Assembly: GCA_002684495.1 (NCBI GenBank)
Contig: NYVG01000017.1
Location: forward strand, 1 to 64,000
DNA length: 64,000 nucleotides
Source: Gammaproteobacteria bacterium
GTDB taxonomy: Bacteria > Pseudomonadota > Gammaproteobacteria > Pseudomonadales > Azotimanducaceae
Reading direction: 5' to 3'
In this document: piece by piece, positions 8,569-17,489 of the stretch
How the letters are laid out: each line of letters starts with the position of its first letter
Position numbering within the stretch: position 1 is the first letter of the stretch
Translations under genes and position numbers: made by a program
Notes under the pieces: generated by a model
The model's database searches: none
Told to the model about the DNA's origin: nothing
What the model saw: the letters and a program-made list of their open reading frames with translations, nothing else

Positions 8569-9453
8569 ATGCAAGCAACTATCCATTCCCTGTATCGCTA
8601 CCCCGTCAAAAGCATGGGTGGGGATACCCTCAATAGCACTGCCTTAAATGCAAAGGGCATTCCCGGCGACCGTTGCTGGACCGTAAAGGACGAAGAGCGG
8701 GGCGGGATTAAAGGCGGTAAAAGATTTCCCCAACTCATGGGCATGCACGCTGAACTAGAGCATGAACCCGATGCGCTAACACCATCGCCACCGGTTACAA
8801 TAAGGCTCCCAGATCAAAGTAGTACTCATTCAAAAGATCCTAACGTAAATCAGGCCCTTTCTAAGGCAATCGGGTCGCCAGTGAGTCTATGGCCGCTACT
8901 GCCTGCGGATCAGCTCGAGCATTACAAGCGCCCGCCAAATCCAGAAAATTTCGATCAAATGGCTTACTTTCGTGAGTTGTTTGCACGCGCAGAGGACGAG
9001 CCGCTACCAGATCTATCGACTTTTCCGAAAGAATTGTTCATTTATGAATCTTCTCCGGGAACTTACTTTGACGCTTTTCCACTACTGATCATGACCACGG
9101 CATCCTTGCACGCAATGTCCGCGGCGAGTAGCGAAAGTAATTTCGACGTACGGCGTTTTCGCCCAAATATCGTGCTCGATACTGATGCCGACGGTTTTGT
9201 CGAAAACGAATGGGTGGGCAAACGTTTGCAGCTTGGTAGCGCTGTGCTATTGATCAATGCCATCTGCCCACGTTGCGTTATGACGACCCACGGCTTTGCA
9301 GATTTACCCAAAGACCCAAAGGTCATGCGCCATCTGGTGCAGCAAAACGACGGCAACTTAGGCGTTTATGCGAGTGTTGAAAAGCCCGGTGACATCAAGT
9401 TGGGCGATAACGTTGAATGGCTGTCCTCGGACTCGTCTGCAACAGCAGGTTAA
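8569..9453 (+). CDS. MOSC domain protein (molybdenum cofactor sulfurase C-terminal-like)
   Basis: About 294 residues: N-terminal MOSC_N beta-barrel (IHSLYRYPVKSMGGD, GIPGDRCW) followed by a MOSC domain with the conserved cysteine in INAICPRCVMTTHG near residue 226. MOSC proteins bind or transfer sulfur or Mo-cofactor; mARC-type members reduce N-hydroxylated compounds. It is the kind of protein that would serve Mo-enzymes, and a molybdenum hydroxylase is encoded at 32.6-35.4 kb, but no direct link is seen. A GTG at 8563 directly after the upstream stop is an alternative start. Confidence 0.88.
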   Translation: MQATIHSLYRYPVKSMGGDTLNSTALNAKGIPGDRCWTVKDEERGGIKGGKRFPQLMGMHAELEHEPDALTPSPPVTIRLPDQSSTHSKDPNVNQALSKAIGSPVSLWPLLPADQLEHYKRPPNPENFDQMAYFRELFARAEDEPLPDLSTFPKELFIYESSPGTYFDAFPLLIMTTASLHAMSAASSESNFDVRRFRPNIVLDTDADGFVENEWVGKRLQLGSAVLLINAICPRCVMTTHGFADLPKDPKVMRHLVQQNDGNLGVYASVEKPGDIKLGDNVEWLSSDSSATAG

Positions 9454-9476
9454 GCAGGTCCTCCTCACTACTGCAC

Positions 9477-9499
9477 AAAAAAGGGGCACTGTGTGCCCC
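9477..9499 (-). terminator. Rho-independent terminator for the acyl-CoA dehydrogenase operon
   Basis: Perfect 7-bp stem GGGGCAC/GTGCCCC with a 3-base loop. Read on the minus strand the stem runs directly into six T residues, 50 bases after the stop of the acyl-CoA dehydrogenase. On the plus strand only two or three T follow, so it would work weakly, if at all, for the converging MOSC gene. Confidence 0.85.
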
Positions 9500-9548
9500 T
9501 TCCGATTCATCTACCGAGCGCCAATGGCGCCACAGTAGTCTGCATCTA

Positions 9549-10760
9549 TCAATTGCTGCCCGTTGGTACCTCGGTAAACGGCATGCCTTTATCCATACGT
9601 GGCTCCTGAGGCATTCCCAATACCCGTTCCGCAATGATGTTGGCCATGATTTCATCGGTACCACCGGCGATGCGTCCGCCTGGTGCCCCCATGTATGTGA
9701 GCTGCAACATACCCGCTTCTTTGGATAACTTTTCGTCCCAGATTGCTCCGCTCATTTCCAAAAGGTCCATACAAAAAGACGCCATTTCCTGTGTCTTCGG
9801 TGCACCCACAAGTTTACCGATAGAGTTTTCTGGTCCTGGGATTTCGCCCCGTGACATCGCAGTCATGGAGCGATAACCAGTGAACCGCAAACCCGATTCT
9901 TGCACGTACCAATTGGCGAGCTTAGCGCGCACAGCGCTGTCGGCAATTGCTGGCTTGTCGTCGATCATGACTTCGTTGGCAATGCGATAAGCCATTTCGA
10001 CATTAACGCCAGCGCCACCACCGCCAATGGCTGCACGCTCATTCATCAGCGTAGTCAGAGCCACTTGCCAGCCCTGCCCTACCTCACCAAGGCGCTGACT
10101 GTCTGGAATACGCACATCGGTGAAGTACACCTCATTAAAGTTCGCACCACCGGTCAACTGCTTAATTGGCTTGATCTCCACACCCGGCGACTTCATGTCT
10201 AAGAAGAAGTAGCTCAGGCCTTTATGCTTTGGCACGTTGGGATCCGTGCGCACAACCAAAATTCCATAATCAGAGTAGTGCGCGCCAGAGGTCCAGATTT
10301 TTTGTCCGTTGATAACCCAGTCGTCTCCATCACGTTCTGCCTTTGTACGAAGAGCTGCGAGATCCGATCCACCTGCAGGTTCGGAGAATAATTGGCACCA
10401 AATTTCTTCGCCGCTGGCGAGTTTCGGCAGATACCGCGCGTGGTGCTCAGGCTGACCCCAAGTCATCAATGTCGGTGCTGCCATCCCCTGTCCAATCACA
10501 AAGAAGCCAGCTGGAACATTGTATTTGGCCTCTTCTTGATTCCAAATCACCTGCTCTATCGCGCTGGCGCCGCGTCCACCGAACTCCTTGTCCCAGCGAA
10601 TGCATGCCCATCCCGCATCACACTTGCGCTTTTGCCACAACTTCGCTGCAGCAAGTTCGTCTAAGCCCGCGAGTTCGTCTTTACTCGGTATGTTGTCTTT
10701 TAACCATGCCGCCGCTTCGGCGCGAAACGCTGCTTCGTCTTTTGAGTCATTAAAATCCAT
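9549..10760 (-). CDS. acyl-CoA dehydrogenase
   Basis: 403-residue acyl-CoA dehydrogenase of the standard three-domain fold, FAD-linked. Seen: EPAGGSDLAALRT in the middle domain, LMNERAAIGGGG, and the C-terminal GGRIAGGTDEIMANIIAERVLG signature. The ATG start (MDFNDSKDEAAFRAEA) has AAGGAC about seven bases upstream. It follows a second, shorter acyl-CoA dehydrogenase gene after 46 bases on the same strand. Paired ACADs of this type often form heteromeric enzymes for bulky, cyclic or steroid-side-chain acyl-CoAs (FadE-FadE complexes in actinobacteria), which is an inference here. Confidence 0.93.
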   Translation of the reverse strand: MDFNDSKDEAAFRAEAAAWLKDNIPSKDELAGLDELAAAKLWQKRKCDAGWACIRWDKEFGGRGASAIEQVIWNQEEAKYNVPAGFFVIGQGMAAPTLMTWGQPEHHARYLPKLASGEEIWCQLFSEPAGGSDLAALRTKAERDGDDWVINGQKIWTSGAHYSDYGILVVRTDPNVPKHKGLSYFFLDMKSPGVEIKPIKQLTGGANFNEVYFTDVRIPDSQRLGEVGQGWQVALTTLMNERAAIGGGGAGVNVEMAYRIANEVMIDDKPAIADSAVRAKLANWYVQESGLRFTGYRSMTAMSRGEIPGPENSIGKLVGAPKTQEMASFCMDLLEMSGAIWDEKLSKEAGMLQLTYMGAPGGRIAGGTDEIMANIIAERVLGMPQEPRMDKGMPFTEVPTGSN

Positions 10761-10806
10761 TGTATTCGTCCTTAATTTGTCTCTTTCGCTGAGTGATACG
10801 TGCTCT

Positions 10807-11925
10807 CTACGCAGCGTTGGTCTGTTCGTAGGCTGTGATCAACTTGTCCTGCCAGTAGCCCTCGCTACCTATGTTGACGCTGAGCAATTTCGCCCGGCGA
10901 TAATAAAACTGACAATCAAATTCCCAGGTAAAACCCATACCGCCATGGGTTTGAACATTTTCTTCCGCGGCGTGCACCGCCGCCTGAATAGCACCTACCC
11001 GAGCGGTCGCTGCCGCCAGCGCCAGTTCAGCACTGCCACTGTCCAGCGCCCACGCGCCGTAATAACAGTTGCTGCGCGCCAGAGTATTCTTCACATACAT
11101 GCCCGCCAGCTTGTGCTTAATTGCCTGATAGGATGCGATCGAGCGGCCAAAGGCATAACGGCCCATGGCGTAATCGCGTGCTTGCTCAAGTGCTGCATCA
11201 GCTAGACCAACCTGTTCCCAAGCAAACAGCACTGCTGCTCGATCCAGCAAACTTTCCATTGCTGTCCATCCGGACCCTTCGCCACCGAGCAATTCAGACT
11301 GAGCATTAGCAAATTCAATGGCTACATGACCACGAGTGAAGTCCAGCGTACGCACCGCTTCTCGGCTTACGCCAGCTTGATCCAGTTCAACTAAGTGCAA
11401 GCTCGCGCCATCGCCTTGATCGCTAGCGGCAACGACTACAGCAAAGTTCGCAATACCGCCATCTGCGACAGGTATTTTGCGACCCGTGACCGAGCCACCA
11501 GATGCGGAGGTCTTAAGATTGCTGGCAGCTGGCCGGCCATTGCCTTCGGCCAAGGCAAAGGTGCCGATAGCCTCACCACTGGCCAGCATTGGCAACCACT
11601 TTTCTTTCTGCTCTTGGCTACCCAGCATCAGCAGCGCTTCAGTGGCCAAATAAACCGAAGAGCTAAAGGGAATCGGCGCAGCTGACCGGCCCAGTTCCTC
11701 AGCAATAACCACTAATTCGAGGTAGGACAGTCCTAGGCCGCCAAATTCTTCGGGAATCACCGTAGCGGTCCACCCCATCTCGACAACTTTTTGCCACAAC
11801 TCCGCATCGTATTCAGCATCGCCATCCAATACTTTACGGACTAACGTTGGCGGACAGTTGTCCGCTAAAAATCCGCGTGCCTGTTCACGCAGAAGCTCTT
11901 GTTCGTCAGAAAATTCAAAATCCAT
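10807..11925 (-). CDS. acyl-CoA dehydrogenase, partner subunit
   Basis: 372-residue acyl-CoA dehydrogenase (MDFEFSDEQELLREQARGFL). The C-terminal signature is THGGMGFTWEFDCQFYYRRAK. The middle-domain motifs are less conserved than in its neighbour (ALAEGNGRPAA instead of the usual T-E-P-x-x-G-S), as seen in the weaker partner of heteromeric ACAD pairs. The ORF track starts at a TTG at 11940, but the ATG at 11925 has a clear AGAAGG Shine-Dalgarno and the family-typical N terminus, so I use it. First gene of the two-gene operon. Confidence 0.92.
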   Translation of the reverse strand: MDFEFSDEQELLREQARGFLADNCPPTLVRKVLDGDAEYDAELWQKVVEMGWTATVIPEEFGGLGLSYLELVVIAEELGRSAAPIPFSSSVYLATEALLMLGSQEQKEKWLPMLASGEAIGTFALAEGNGRPAASNLKTSASGGSVTGRKIPVADGGIANFAVVVAASDQGDGASLHLVELDQAGVSREAVRTLDFTRGHVAIEFANAQSELLGGEGSGWTAMESLLDRAAVLFAWEQVGLADAALEQARDYAMGRYAFGRSIASYQAIKHKLAGMYVKNTLARSNCYYGAWALDSGSAELALAAATARVGAIQAAVHAAEENVQTHGGMGFTWEFDCQFYYRRAKLLSVNIGSEGYWQDKLITAYEQTNAA

Positions 11926-12028
11926 AATCGCCTTCTCCAATTGTTTTCGCTGACTTCGCCTCGCGCAAGTCCCTCGACCAGGCGCAAAAGTCTAACAAAA
12001 CCTTGCGAGCATTGACTACGCAGTTGTT

Positions 12029-12042
12029 AGCGCCCGGGCGCT
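12029..12042. repeat. 14-bp perfect palindrome in the nadE upstream region
   Basis: AGCGCCCGGGCGCT, self-complementary, lying between the divergent acyl-CoA dehydrogenase operon and nadE. It could be an operator or part of a structured leader. No regulator binding this sequence is recognised. Confidence 0.3.
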
Positions 12043-12110
12043 TGTCTCATTTGCATCGCACATCACCCAAGCACGAACATTACAAAAACTCAGTCATGCA
12101 AAGCTGCATG

Positions 12111-12140
12111 CAATAGCAATAGCAATAGCAATAGCAATAG
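12111..12140 (+). repeat. hexanucleotide tandem repeat (CAATAG)x5
   Basis: Five exact consecutive copies of CAATAG, 65 bases before the nadE ATG, in the divergent intergenic region 11926-12205. Just before it is a short inverted repeat CATGCA/TGCATG. A pure short-unit repeat in a promoter region can change length by slippage and alter promoter spacing or transcript leader length. Whether it does so here is not visible from one sequence. Confidence 0.9.
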
Positions 12141-12205
12141 TTGATTGAATTAAATTTAGCTGGGTTGCCGTTTTTATCTGCGCCTAATCGCTCTAGAATC
12201 GCTAC

Positions 12206-14161
12206 ATGCAATCGCCAGACTTTAACACCCATGGTTTCTTGCGTGTCGCCGCAGCCACTCCTGTGGTCAGCATTGCTGACCCAATGACGAATGCGGAAGC
12301 AATACTCGTAGAACTACAAGATCTATCAGAGCAAAACGTCGCCGTCGCCGTTTTTCCGGAACTCTGCCTCAGCGGCTATTCCGCAGAGGACTTGTTTTTT
12401 GCTGAAAATTTACTCGGCGATTGCCGCCAAGCCCTGGTACTGCTGGCACAACGCTCACCACTGCCGCTATGTGCTGTAGGCATTCCTTGGCGTCTAACCG
12501 ATGGACGACTACTTAACTGCGCGGCCCTCATCGGCAACGGCAAAGTATTGGGCATGGTGCCAAAGTCTGTGCAACCGAATTACGGTGAGTTTTACGATCA
12601 GCGATGGTTCGTATCAGGCCATGGGATCAACGAAACAGAGGTTACAGCTGACCTTGGCAGCTTTCAGATACGCCGAGATCAACTATTTAACGTAGGCGGC
12701 CATTTGGTTGGCGTAGAGATCTGCGAAGACTTATGGGCGCCAATCAATCCGGGCAGCTTGGCGGCTCTGGCTGGCGCCCAAGTGATTCTGAATCTCTCGG
12801 CCAGTAACGAGCTCATCAGCAAAGCCGACTATCGCCGCGAATTGGTGCGCATGACCAGCGCCAAGAATTTATGCGGTTATGTCTATGCAAGCGCCGGGGC
12901 CAACGAATCCAGCAAAGATCTGGTATTCGGCGGTCATCGCATAATTGCCGAGGCCGGCCAGCTGATCGCAGACAGCCAGCGCTTTAGCTTGCAGGCAGCC
13001 ACGCTGATCGCAGACATTGATACCCAGTGGTTGCAACACGACCGTGCCCAGAATACGACCTTTGCCCAAGCAGAGCGACCCAGTGCTTATCGCATCGCTT
13101 CTAGCGCTGCTACTTTGCCACCGTTACCGCAACTGCAACGCGAGTACCCACGACAACCCTTTGTACCGGCAGATGAGCATGAACTAGAAGCCCGGGCAGC
13201 GGAGATCATGCAAATTCAAGCCACTGGATTAGCGCGCCGTTTTCAGGCCGCGCGCAGCAGCACGCTGGTAATCGGCTTGTCTGGCGGTCTCGACTCAACA
13301 CTTGCGTTTCTCGTGGCGGTAGACGCACTGCACAAGCTCAACCTAGATATGAGCCACTTGCACGCCATCACCATGCCAGGGCCGGGCACAAGCACTGGCA
13401 CCTTCAGTAATGCCCAGGATTTAGCCGCAACTGTAGGCGCTGAATTTTTAGAGGTGCCCATTCATGCTGCGGTGGAGCAGCACCTTACCGACCTGCGTCA
13501 CGGCGGTGACTTTGATGTGGTATTTGAAAATGCTCAGGCGCGAGAGCGCACCCAAATCTTGTTTAATTACGCGAATAAAGAGAGTGGCATAGTCGTTGGA
13601 ACCGGCGACCTCAGTGAATTGGCACTGGGCTGGTGCACCTTCAATGCAGACCATATGGCGAACTACAACGTCAACGCCAGCGTGCCAAAAACCTTGATTG
13701 CTTATTTAGTGCGTTGGTACGCCCAGCATCGAGCCTCGGCGCAGCCCGAATTAGCTAACGTTCTTAACCGAGTTCTGGACACTCCGATTAGCCCCGAGTT
13801 GATTCCGCCTCAGGATGACGAAATCAGCCAGTTGACGGAATCGTTAGTAGGACCTTATGAACTGCACGATTTTTTCCTATTTCACTTTCTACGCCATGGC
13901 AGCCGGCCAAAGAAAATTTTCGATCTTGCGCAACGCAGTTTTGCCGGGGTTTATAACGAACACGAAATTAGCCATTGGTTAAGGCAGTTTTTCCAGCGCT
14001 TCATAAGCCAACAATTCAAGCGGTCAACCCTGCCCCCTGGGCCAAAGGTTGGCAGCGTTAGCCTTTCGCCTCGTGGCGATTGGCGTATGCCCGATGAAGC
14101 CACGGCCAAGGCATGGCTGGATGAAATCGACCAAATCCAACCCAAAGAGACCAGTGTATGA
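12206..14161 (+). CDS. nadE: glutamine-dependent NAD+ synthetase
   Basis: 651-residue two-domain enzyme making NAD+ from nicotinate adenine dinucleotide, ATP and glutamine. The N-terminal nitrilase-type glutaminase has the triad Glu52 (FPELCLSGY), Lys120 (MVPKS) and Cys173 (GVEICEDLW). The C-terminal NAD synthetase domain has the PP-loop LSGGLDST near residue 355 and GTGDLSELALGW. Length fits the long bacterial glutamine-dependent class. The (CAATAG)5 repeat lies in its upstream region. The stop codon overlaps the start of the following secreted MBL-like gene (ATGA). Confidence 0.96.
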   Translation: MQSPDFNTHGFLRVAAATPVVSIADPMTNAEAILVELQDLSEQNVAVAVFPELCLSGYSAEDLFFAENLLGDCRQALVLLAQRSPLPLCAVGIPWRLTDGRLLNCAALIGNGKVLGMVPKSVQPNYGEFYDQRWFVSGHGINETEVTADLGSFQIRRDQLFNVGGHLVGVEICEDLWAPINPGSLAALAGAQVILNLSASNELISKADYRRELVRMTSAKNLCGYVYASAGANESSKDLVFGGHRIIAEAGQLIADSQRFSLQAATLIADIDTQWLQHDRAQNTTFAQAERPSAYRIASSAATLPPLPQLQREYPRQPFVPADEHELEARAAEIMQIQATGLARRFQAARSSTLVIGLSGGLDSTLAFLVAVDALHKLNLDMSHLHAITMPGPGTSTGTFSNAQDLAATVGAEFLEVPIHAAVEQHLTDLRHGGDFDVVFENAQARERTQILFNYANKESGIVVGTGDLSELALGWCTFNADHMANYNVNASVPKTLIAYLVRWYAQHRASAQPELANVLNRVLDTPISPELIPPQDDEISQLTESLVGPYELHDFFLFHFLRHGSRPKKIFDLAQRSFAGVYNEHEISHWLRQFFQRFISQQFKRSTLPPGPKVGSVSLSPRGDWRMPDEATAKAWLDEIDQIQPKETSV

Positions 14162-15078
14162 GATCCAAGCTGCTGTTATTTCTGTCTTGCCTTTTCACAG
14201 CGCCCGCAGCCTTTAGCGACAGTGCGCACTGCGGCGACGAAGGCATCTGGATCGAAATCCTCGGTGCAGGCAGCGGCGAACTCTCCGATGGCCAAGGCCC
14301 ACCTAGTTTTCTGATCTGGCAAGACAATGTGGCACGCTTGCTTATCGATACCGGATCCGGCTCCTCTGTAGGATTTGATCGCTCCGGCGCGGACATTAAC
14401 GATATCGAGGTGATCGCCCTCACCCAAGTCCATGCAGATAATAGCGTCGATCTACCAGCCTATCTTGCTGGTGCATTAGCCGCAGACCGCAGCAGCACCT
14501 TGACCGTCCTCGGTCCCGACAGCAATACGGATGAATTCGTCGACACCGAAACATTCGTCCAACGCCTAATCGGTAATCAGGGCGCGTTCCCCCATCTGTC
14601 CGGCTTGTTACGACCATCGGCTCCGGACGGTTTCAGGGTGAAAGTAAGCAATGTCCCTGCTATCGGCTCTCGCAAGTGGTCACGCTACCGAAGTCCAAAT
14701 GTTCGGTTGATGGCTGTGCCAGTACAGCACAGTAATGTTCCTACCATCGCCTGGCGGGTGGAAATAGGCGGCGAAGTGGCCGTCTTCGCGGGGGACTTCA
14801 ATAACGACAAAAACATTATCGGCATATTTGCAGCCGACGCAGATGCTCTTGTTGCGAGCCATGCGATCCCAGAAGTCAGTCGCGGCGCCTTGAGAGATGC
14901 CTTTGCGCTGCCTTCAGAACTGGGCAAGGTTGCCGCTGCGGCTAATGCTCGCATGCTGATCCTCGCCCATCGCACCAATCGCACACGCGGCCGCGAGAGC
15001 CTAACCCGTGCAGCAATCGAAGACTCCTACCGGGGCAGCGTGCTGTTCGCTAATGACGGCGAATGCTGGGGACTCTAG
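14158..15078 (+). CDS. exported metallo-beta-lactamase-fold protein with degenerate metal site
   Basis: 306 residues. A signal peptide (RSKLLLFLSCLFTAPAAFS) predicts export to the periplasm. The body resembles the MBL fold used by RNase Z/arylsulfatase-like enzymes: GAGSGE, LLIDTGSGSS, VIALTQVHADN, VPVQHSNVPTIAW and VFAGDF occur in order. The usual HxHxDH is reduced to Q-V-H-A-D-N, so two metal-binding histidines are lost while one His and one Asp remain. It may bind one metal or be inactive. Translationally coupled to nadE, which is an unexpected partner for a periplasmic protein. Ends tail to tail with the amidohydrolase, sharing CTAG. Confidence 0.75.
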   Translation: MRSKLLLFLSCLFTAPAAFSDSAHCGDEGIWIEILGAGSGELSDGQGPPSFLIWQDNVARLLIDTGSGSSVGFDRSGADINDIEVIALTQVHADNSVDLPAYLAGALAADRSSTLTVLGPDSNTDEFVDTETFVQRLIGNQGAFPHLSGLLRPSAPDGFRVKVSNVPAIGSRKWSRYRSPNVRLMAVPVQHSNVPTIAWRVEIGGEVAVFAGDFNNDKNIIGIFAADADALVASHAIPEVSRGALRDAFALPSELGKVAAAANARMLILAHRTNRTRGRESLTRAAIEDSYRGSVLFANDGECWGL

Positions 15079-16379
15079 GGTGCCCCGGCGTTAAGGTAGT
15101 CTATGGCTAATTGAGTCATAGCCTGTACTGCTGGCGCGAACGCAGCTTCATCGACATAGAAAAACGGTGAGTGGTTAGGAATCGCTTGGGCAGCGCTCAG
15201 CTCTGGTGGCCGTCCACCAATAAAGAAGAAAAATCCGGGCACTCGCTCTTGATAAAAGGAAAAGTCTTCGGCCCCAGTCACGCGGGGTGATTCAAAAACT
15301 GACTGCTCGCCATACACTCGCTCTAGCGTCGGCACCATTTGTCGGGTCAGCAGCGGATCGTTAAACGTAACCGGCACTCCAGGGTCAATCTCAACCGTGG
15401 CCACCGCCCCCATACCTGTGGCAGTTTGCTCAGCAATGGCACGAATCTTTGCGTGTATTGAACTACGCACCCCAGCATCGAATGTGCGAATCGTGCCGCT
15501 CAGCGTCGCCGTTTCAGGAACAATGTTATTCCGCACACCAGCGGTAAATGAGCCTACCGTAACCACAGCTGGGTGCTGGGTGATATCAATTTGCCGACTG
15601 ACGATGGTTTGTAAGCCGTTAATGATCTGTGCGCCTACCACAATAGGGTCAACACCAGCCCAAGGTCGAGCGCCATGGGTTTGCTTGCCTTGTATCTGCA
15701 CATCAAAACGCTGGGCACTGGCCATAAACCCTAGGGATCGATAACTTGCTGTGCCGACTTCGCTGCCTTGGGAGATATGTAAACCCATCACCGCGTCCAC
15801 ATCGGGATTTTTCAACACGCCCTCGGCAATCATAAGTTTCGCACCACCTTCCTCACCCTTGGGAGCACCTTCTTCAGCTGGTTGGAAAATAAATTTCACC
15901 GTACCCGGAAGCTGTTTACGCATACCCGCGAGAATTTCCGCAGCGCCCATGAGTATGGCCATGTGGGTGTCATGACCACAGGCATGCATAACGCCCACTT
16001 CGCGCCCTTCGTATTCACTGCGCTGAGTTGAGGCATAAGGCAGACCGGTCCTTTCGACCACGGGCAAACCATCCATATCTGCGCGGAGCGCTACTACGGG
16101 TCCTGGTAAGCCGCCTTTTAGCAGGCCAACCACACCGGTCTTAGCCACACCCGTTGTCACCTCCATACCTAAATCGCGTAGGTGTTCGGCAATAACCTTG
16201 GCCGTGCGAAACTCGCGATTCGACAGTTCAGCATATTCATGGAAATCTCGACGCCAACTGATGACGTCGTCAATCACAGCATCTACTTCGCGCTTAATCT
16301 CTGTATTCGCATTAGCGGTTGCGCTTGAGAGTGAAAACCAGGTCGCTATCACAGCAACTACTAAGCCAAGGAATTTCAT
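15075..16379 (-). CDS. exported M20 family amidohydrolase (carboxypeptidase/hippurate hydrolase type)
   Basis: 434-residue M20D-type metallo-amidohydrolase that cleaves N-acyl amino acids or related amides. Signal peptide MKFLGLVVAVIATWFSLSSATANA, so periplasmic. Metal ligands are seen in VMHACGHDTHMA, PAEEG, MGLHIS and the C-terminal NHSPFFYVDE. The dimerisation domain lies between about 215 and 325 (QGKQTHGARPWAGVDP). The ORF track start at 16436 is too long; the ATG at 16379 has GGAG at the right distance and begins the signal peptide. Substrate unknown. Confidence 0.92.
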   Translation of the reverse strand: MKFLGLVVAVIATWFSLSSATANANTEIKREVDAVIDDVISWRRDFHEYAELSNREFRTAKVIAEHLRDLGMEVTTGVAKTGVVGLLKGGLPGPVVALRADMDGLPVVERTGLPYASTQRSEYEGREVGVMHACGHDTHMAILMGAAEILAGMRKQLPGTVKFIFQPAEEGAPKGEEGGAKLMIAEGVLKNPDVDAVMGLHISQGSEVGTASYRSLGFMASAQRFDVQIQGKQTHGARPWAGVDPIVVGAQIINGLQTIVSRQIDITQHPAVVTVGSFTAGVRNNIVPETATLSGTIRTFDAGVRSSIHAKIRAIAEQTATGMGAVATVEIDPGVPVTFNDPLLTRQMVPTLERVYGEQSVFESPRVTGAEDFSFYQERVPGFFFFIGGRPPELSAAQAIPNHSPFFYVDEAAFAPAVQAMTQLAIDYLNAGAP

Positions 16380-16679
16380 AGCCGCACTCCGTAAAAGATC
16401 TCTGAGCCTCCTGTTCGAAACTGCACGACTCCGCACCTGCTTGATTAGTTAATTTTTGATTAACATATAACGCCGGAGGGATTATGGATTTTTAATCCCA
16501 GATAACCCGATCCCTGCAAAGCGTCGGCTTTGCAATCGACGAAAAATCTAAAATATGAAGGTAAATCTAAAAGGTTAGTAGTCGTGAGATGGAGCTTAGC
16601 ACCAGCGCGGGCGCTTCCCTAGACCAAATTAAATTGTCAACTTTTTGATAACATTAGTAGCCGCGGGCGCTTTGAGTAT
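16380..16679. other. intergenic region with one hairpin
   Basis: 300 bases, AT-richer than its surroundings, without a supported ORF. It holds a perfect inverted repeat TGCAAAGC-gtcg-GCTTTGCA at 16515-16534, not followed by a T-run on either strand, so it is not a classical terminator. Promoter for the amidohydrolase is expected at its left end. Confidence 0.45.
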
Positions 16680-16997
16680 TTAACTACCGTGGTAGCCCAG
16701 CCGTTGCTGCATCTCGGCTTCAAACTCAGGGAAGTAACGCGCTATGTCCGGCAGGTCAAAGGTCTTGAGTATCGCCGTATTCGGCTCGCGCTCTAGGAGA
16801 AACTGGAACGCATTTAACAATACCCATTCATGGGTCGTGGTCGCACCACATAGCTTGCGGTAATAGGCTTGAGCCATGTGCACGCGATGTACCGTTTCGT
16901 CGGTAATGTTGATCTCACCACGCTGTAACTCACTGCTTACACGCTGCCCGACCACCACTTCATAGACATCTGCCTCAACCATATTCACACTGATCAT
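16680..16997 (-). CDS. hypothetical protein, 105 aa
   Basis: Not recognised. The ORF track gives 167 residues, but the first 62 overlap the divergent thioesterase gene. The ATG at 16997 has a strong GGGAGG nine bases upstream and yields a 105-residue acidic protein with a helix-rich pattern (VYEVVVGQRVSSELQRGEIN). No signal peptide or metal motif. It is divergent from the thioesterase with only 36 bases between the starts, so the two promoters must overlap. Confidence 0.7.
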   Translation of the reverse strand: MISVNMVEADVYEVVVGQRVSSELQRGEINITDETVHRVHMAQAYYRKLCGATTTHEWVLLNAFQFLLEREPNTAILKTFDLPDIARYFPEFEAEMQQRLGYHGS

Positions 16998-17033
16998 GGT
17001 GTCTAACCTCCCTAATGCTCGCGAGCCAAAACT

Positions 17034-17489
17034 ATGACCGAACTCCAAGAACTTTGCACAGATTTGCAGGCCATCTGGTACCAACAAATTCCACTGTCCA
17101 AAGCCATGGACATGCGCATTGTGGACTTTGCCGATAATACGCTGACTTGCTCCGCCAGTTTGGCACCTAACGTCAATGTACATGGCACAGCTTTCGCCGG
17201 CAGTCTATACGCCGTCCAGGCTCTAACCGGCTGGGGCATGATGCATTTGCAGCTACGGTTGCACGAGCTTGATGCATCCATTGTCATTGCCAACGGCCAG
17301 ATTGATTACGCTAAACCCGTGGCCGAGGAGATTATGGTGAGTTGTTCTTTTGGCGGCCAAGAGGCAGCAATGGATACTCTGCAAAAGTCGGGCAAGGGGC
17401 GCTTTCAACTCACCAGCGAAGTGCAACTCAGTGACGGCTCGCACGCTGGAAGTTTCTCCGGCCTTTATGCGGTGCGCCTTAACCGATGA
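17034..17489 (+). CDS. YiiD C-terminal-type thioesterase
   Basis: 151-residue hot-dog-fold protein of the YiiD_C putative thioesterase family. The characteristic motif is NVHGTAFAGSLYA at about residue 48, followed by a helix and AKPVAEEIMVSC. Family members occur alone or fused to GNAT domains; they are thought to hydrolyse acyl thioesters, though substrates are poorly known. Its 3' end overlaps the converging broken membrane gene by 25 bases. Confidence 0.85.
   Translation: MTELQELCTDLQAIWYQQIPLSKAMDMRIVDFADNTLTCSASLAPNVNVHGTAFAGSLYAVQALTGWGMMHLQLRLHELDASIVIANGQIDYAKPVAEEIMVSCSFGGQEAAMDTLQKSGKGRFQLTSEVQLSDGSHAGSFSGLYAVRLNR

Noticed and set aside
16515-16534. Terminator at the TGCAAAGC/GCTTTGCA hairpin
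   Set aside because: No T-run on either strand, and it lies upstream of, not after, the amidohydrolase gene.
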